A stretch of DNA of 17,146 bases, taken from NCBI GenBank assembly GCA_024681875.1, contig JAILAA010000184.1, positions 1 to 17,146 of the forward strand, in the 5' to 3' direction. The notes beneath the pieces are model-generated. The model saw only the letters and a list, made by a program, of their open reading frames with translations. It was not told where the DNA came from and did not search any database. The DNA comes from Prevotella sp. Lineage in GTDB: Bacteria; Bacteroidota; Bacteroidia; Bacteroidales; Bacteroidaceae. Of the stretch, positions 15,429 to 17,146 are shown piece after piece. The translations under genes were made by a program, and so were the position numbers. The first letter of the stretch is position 1. Each line of letters starts with the position of its first letter.

Positions 15429-15436
15429 TATATTTG
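15429..15436 (+). promoter_or_regulatory. Candidate -7 box for the GH128-like gene
   Basis: TATATTTG matches TAnnTTTG and lies 43 bases upstream of the ATG at 15480. No clear TTTG -33 box is present at the expected distance, so the promoter would be activator-dependent or weak. The leader is A-rich without a Shine-Dalgarno sequence. Confidence 0.5.
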
Positions 15437-15479
15437 CACGCTGAACAACTAAAAAACGAACATCTAAAAAACCTTCAAT

Positions 15480-17146
15480 ATGAGAAATTATTTTAAGAAG
15501 TGCATGGCCATAGCCGTGATGATGCTGCTCTCGCTGCAGCTCTGGGCCGTCAACACCAAGCAGACTGTAGGGCAAGTGACAACAGCAGTGGAACTGACCA
15601 ATGACGTAGATTATATCGTCACCAATGCCACGCCCTTTACCGATGAAGGCAGCATCAACATCATCAATACTGAGCACGCCGTCGTCATCCTGCAAAACGT
15701 AAAGCCATCGGCAGCCAGCAGGTGGCTGAAGTACATACTAATTGATGGCGCTCAGGCCAAGAACAACACCAACTGTCAGGTAAAAATCTATAACCGCGGC
15801 TGCATCATCCTGCCTTATGGCAACAATACAAAGCCCTTGACTACGTTCACTGAATCTAACTTCCAAGGCGAATCGTGCAACAACTACGGCTTAGGCAATG
15901 ACGGCGGCTATATGAACACACTGAGCACGACGCTGCTGAACAACCGCATCCGCTCGTTCAAATTGAAGAGGGGCTACATGGTTACATTCTCAACACAGGG
16001 AAGCGGCCGTGGCTACAGCCGATGCTTCATTGCAGCCAACAGCGACCTGGAAATCAGCGAACTGCCGGCAGTGCTTGACCAGAAGATTTCTTCTTATCGC
16101 GTATTTAAGTGGTACGATGCCGGTAAAAAGCAACTGGCCAACTGCATGGACAAGACGGTGTTGAACGCCCTCAACGTGCAGAGCAGTTATGACTGGGCAC
16201 AGGGCAACAGTTCTTTTCTGCCCGACTATGAATGGGTGCCTAACCATATATATGAGGACTATCCTTCGTCAAGTATTATCGGCGGTACCTCACAGTCACC
16301 ACACTGCAAAAACAACAACGAACCCAAGAACACTGCCGACGACCATCCACAGGATCTGACAACCATCCTGAACAACTGGGAGAACATGATGCGCACGGGG
16401 CTGCGCCTTTGTTCGCCTGCCTCATGGGACGGTAGCGACTATTGGAATGCCACGGGCTTCCTGGCTGATTTTCTGGATTCTATCGACGCACGTGGCTGGC
16501 GTTGCGACATCATCGACCTGCACTGCTACTGGGTGGAGAGCAATTTTGGAAACATAGCCAACTGGGCTAACAAATACAAGCGCCCCATCTGGATTTCCGA
16601 GTGGTGCTGGGGGGCTTCATGGAACAACAACGGAGCCTTTGCATCAGGTGTTACTCAGGCGCAGGTGAAAACTGCCTTACAGAGCATCTGCTCAAAGCTG
16701 AACAACATGAACTACGTTGAGCGCTACTACTATTGGAACGGTGAGAAAGACATCTCAAAGCTCTATAAAAACGGCCTGACCCTCGCAGGCGAGTATTATG
16801 CCTCGATGAATGCACCGATGGCCTACAACGGCAAATATGATTTCGTGCCCACCACGCCCCGCCAGTACGGACCTTCGAAATTCACCGTAAAGGTAAACGC
16901 AGAGAAAACACGCATCACCTGGCGTGACTCTAACGGCGAATATAACCAACTGATGGAAATACAGATGAAGGACGAGACAGGCCGATGGGTGGTACTCGAC
17001 ACCATTCAACAGAAAGAGGTAGCCTCAAGCTATACATACGATGTAGACCGTACTGACGAAAACATCCAGTACAGACTGCACCTTATCGACCTCAACGGCA
17101 AAGAATACTACACATCGGAAGAACTGAACGTGGGCGATGTAGTGGA
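15480..17146 (+). CDS. Secreted clan GH-A glycoside hydrolase, Glyco_hydro_cc/GH128-like (3' end beyond the window)
   Basis: The frame is open from the ATG at 15480 to the window end (555 codons and two bases), so the C-terminus is missing. Residues 1-23 (MRNYFKKCMAIAVMM then LLSLQLWA) form a signal peptide. Residues about 30-205 are a beta-rich N-terminal domain with no family I can name. The TIM-barrel part runs about 206-440. NNNEPKN provides the strand-4 'NEP' acid/base Glu (E281), followed by SPASWDG and the IDLHCYW strand, and RPIWISEW provides the nucleophile Glu (E374). These motifs fit the Glyco_hydro_cc family that includes GH128 beta-1,3-glucanases, but the substrate cannot be read from sequence. 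From about 465 a fibronectin type III-like domain begins and continues past the edge. The gene is divergent from the esterase unit and shares its regulatory region, suggesting a role in the same plant-cell-wall response. Confidence 0.85.
   Translation, partial: MRNYFKKCMAIAVMMLLSLQLWAVNTKQTVGQVTTAVELTNDVDYIVTNATPFTDEGSINIINTEHAVVILQNVKPSAASRWLKYILIDGAQAKNNTNCQVKIYNRGCIILPYGNNTKPLTTFTESNFQGESCNNYGLGNDGGYMNTLSTTLLNNRIRSFKLKRGYMVTFSTQGSGRGYSRCFIAANSDLEISELPAVLDQKISSYRVFKWYDAGKKQLANCMDKTVLNALNVQSSYDWAQGNSSFLPDYEWVPNHIYEDYPSSSIIGGTSQSPHCKNNNEPKNTADDHPQDLTTILNNWENMMRTGLRLCSPASWDGSDYWNATGFLADFLDSIDARGWRCDIIDLHCYWVESNFGNIANWANKYKRPIWISEWCWGASWNNNGAFASGVTQAQVKTALQSICSKLNNMNYVERYYYWNGEKDISKLYKNGLTLAGEYYASMNAPMAYNGKYDFVPTTPRQYGPSKFTVKVNAEKTRITWRDSNGEYNQLMEIQMKDETGRWVVLDTIQQKEVASSYTYDVDRTDENIQYRLHLIDLNGKEYYTSEELNVGDVV

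Larger units (their letters stand above)
14974..15479. other. Divergent regulatory region between the esterase and GH128-like genes
   Basis: This 506-base A/T-rich stretch contains no supported gene. It holds one promoter firing left (15006-15033), one candidate firing right (-7 box 15429-15436), a central pair of dyad sites (15176-15267), and an inverted 9-mer TTTATCCGC at 15080-15088 with its complement at 15381-15389. A 7-bp inverted repeat GAACAGC/GCTGTTC (15290-15296, 15324-15330) has a 27-base loop and may be chance. The arrangement suggests shared control of both flanking genes. Confidence 0.7.

Noticed and set aside
15243..15452. Plus-strand frame of 69 codons in the divergent intergenic region
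   Set aside because: Its start lies in the second dyad, its codon use is A/T- and Lys/Phe-rich without any domain, and it spans the candidate promoter of the real gene.
15414..15695. Minus-strand frame of 93 codons overlapping the start of the GH128-like gene
   Set aside because: It lies opposite a well-supported signal peptide and N-terminal domain, and has no family features. The minus-strand frames at 15990-16247 and 16755-17009 are likewise shadows.
1..17146. SusC/SusD pair, transposase, CRISPR array, tRNA or rRNA genes
   Set aside because: None was seen. The repeats present are short heptamers and dyads without array structure, and all long gene-free stretches were read. A full polysaccharide utilisation locus therefore cannot be claimed from this window alone.

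Overview
The window looks like chromosomal DNA from a gut or rumen Bacteroidota, most likely a Prevotella-type organism. The evidence is: promoters of the Bacteroidota type (TTTG about 19 bases upstream of TAnnTTTG), A/T-rich start regions with no Shine-Dalgarno sequence, large multidomain secreted carbohydrate-active enzymes, short C-terminal tails of the 'MQGxR...KGLYIINGRKVVIK' kind, and Bacteroidota-style short repeats inside genes. The genus is an inference.

Layout. From right to left on the minus strand there are two transcription units. Unit 1 (14973 to 12858) encodes a secreted two-domain esterase (alpha/beta hydrolase plus SGNH hydrolase) followed 7 bases later by trpF, a tryptophan-biosynthesis gene that is out of place here. 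Unit 2 (12740 to 211) has its own promoter and encodes three secreted pectin enzymes separated by only 34 and 37 bases: a 1614-residue GH28 + GH105 + uncharacterised six-hairpin-type protein, a PL1-type pectate lyase, and a 1930-residue multimodular CE8-type pectin methylesterase. A hairpin at 158-190 follows the last gene. A further leftward promoter at 37-68 appears to feed a gene beyond the left edge. A 506-base divergent intergenic region (14974-15479) separates unit 1 from a rightward gene (15480 to the window end, incomplete) encoding a secreted clan GH-A glycosidase of the Glyco_hydro_cc/GH128-like type.

How the genes fit together. The enzymes form a logical series for pectin. CE8 removes methyl esters, the esterase probably removes acetyl groups, PL1 and GH28 cut the galacturonan backbone by elimination and by hydrolysis, and GH105 takes the unsaturated uronate off PL1-type products. 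No SusC/SusD pair, regulator or transporter lies in the window, so this is either part of a larger polysaccharide utilisation locus or a SusCD-less enzyme cluster.

The most unusual signal is sequence-level. Four of the five complete genes carry tandem 7-base repeats inside their reading frames, and in trpF the repeat is joined to a perfect GC-rich palindrome forming a 24-codon insertion. Seven is not a multiple of three, so copy-number change could switch reading frame. In every case the coding strand is the one on which the repeat is stop-free. A second signal is a pair of near-identical dyad sites, inverted to each other and 64 bases apart, midway in the divergent promoter region.
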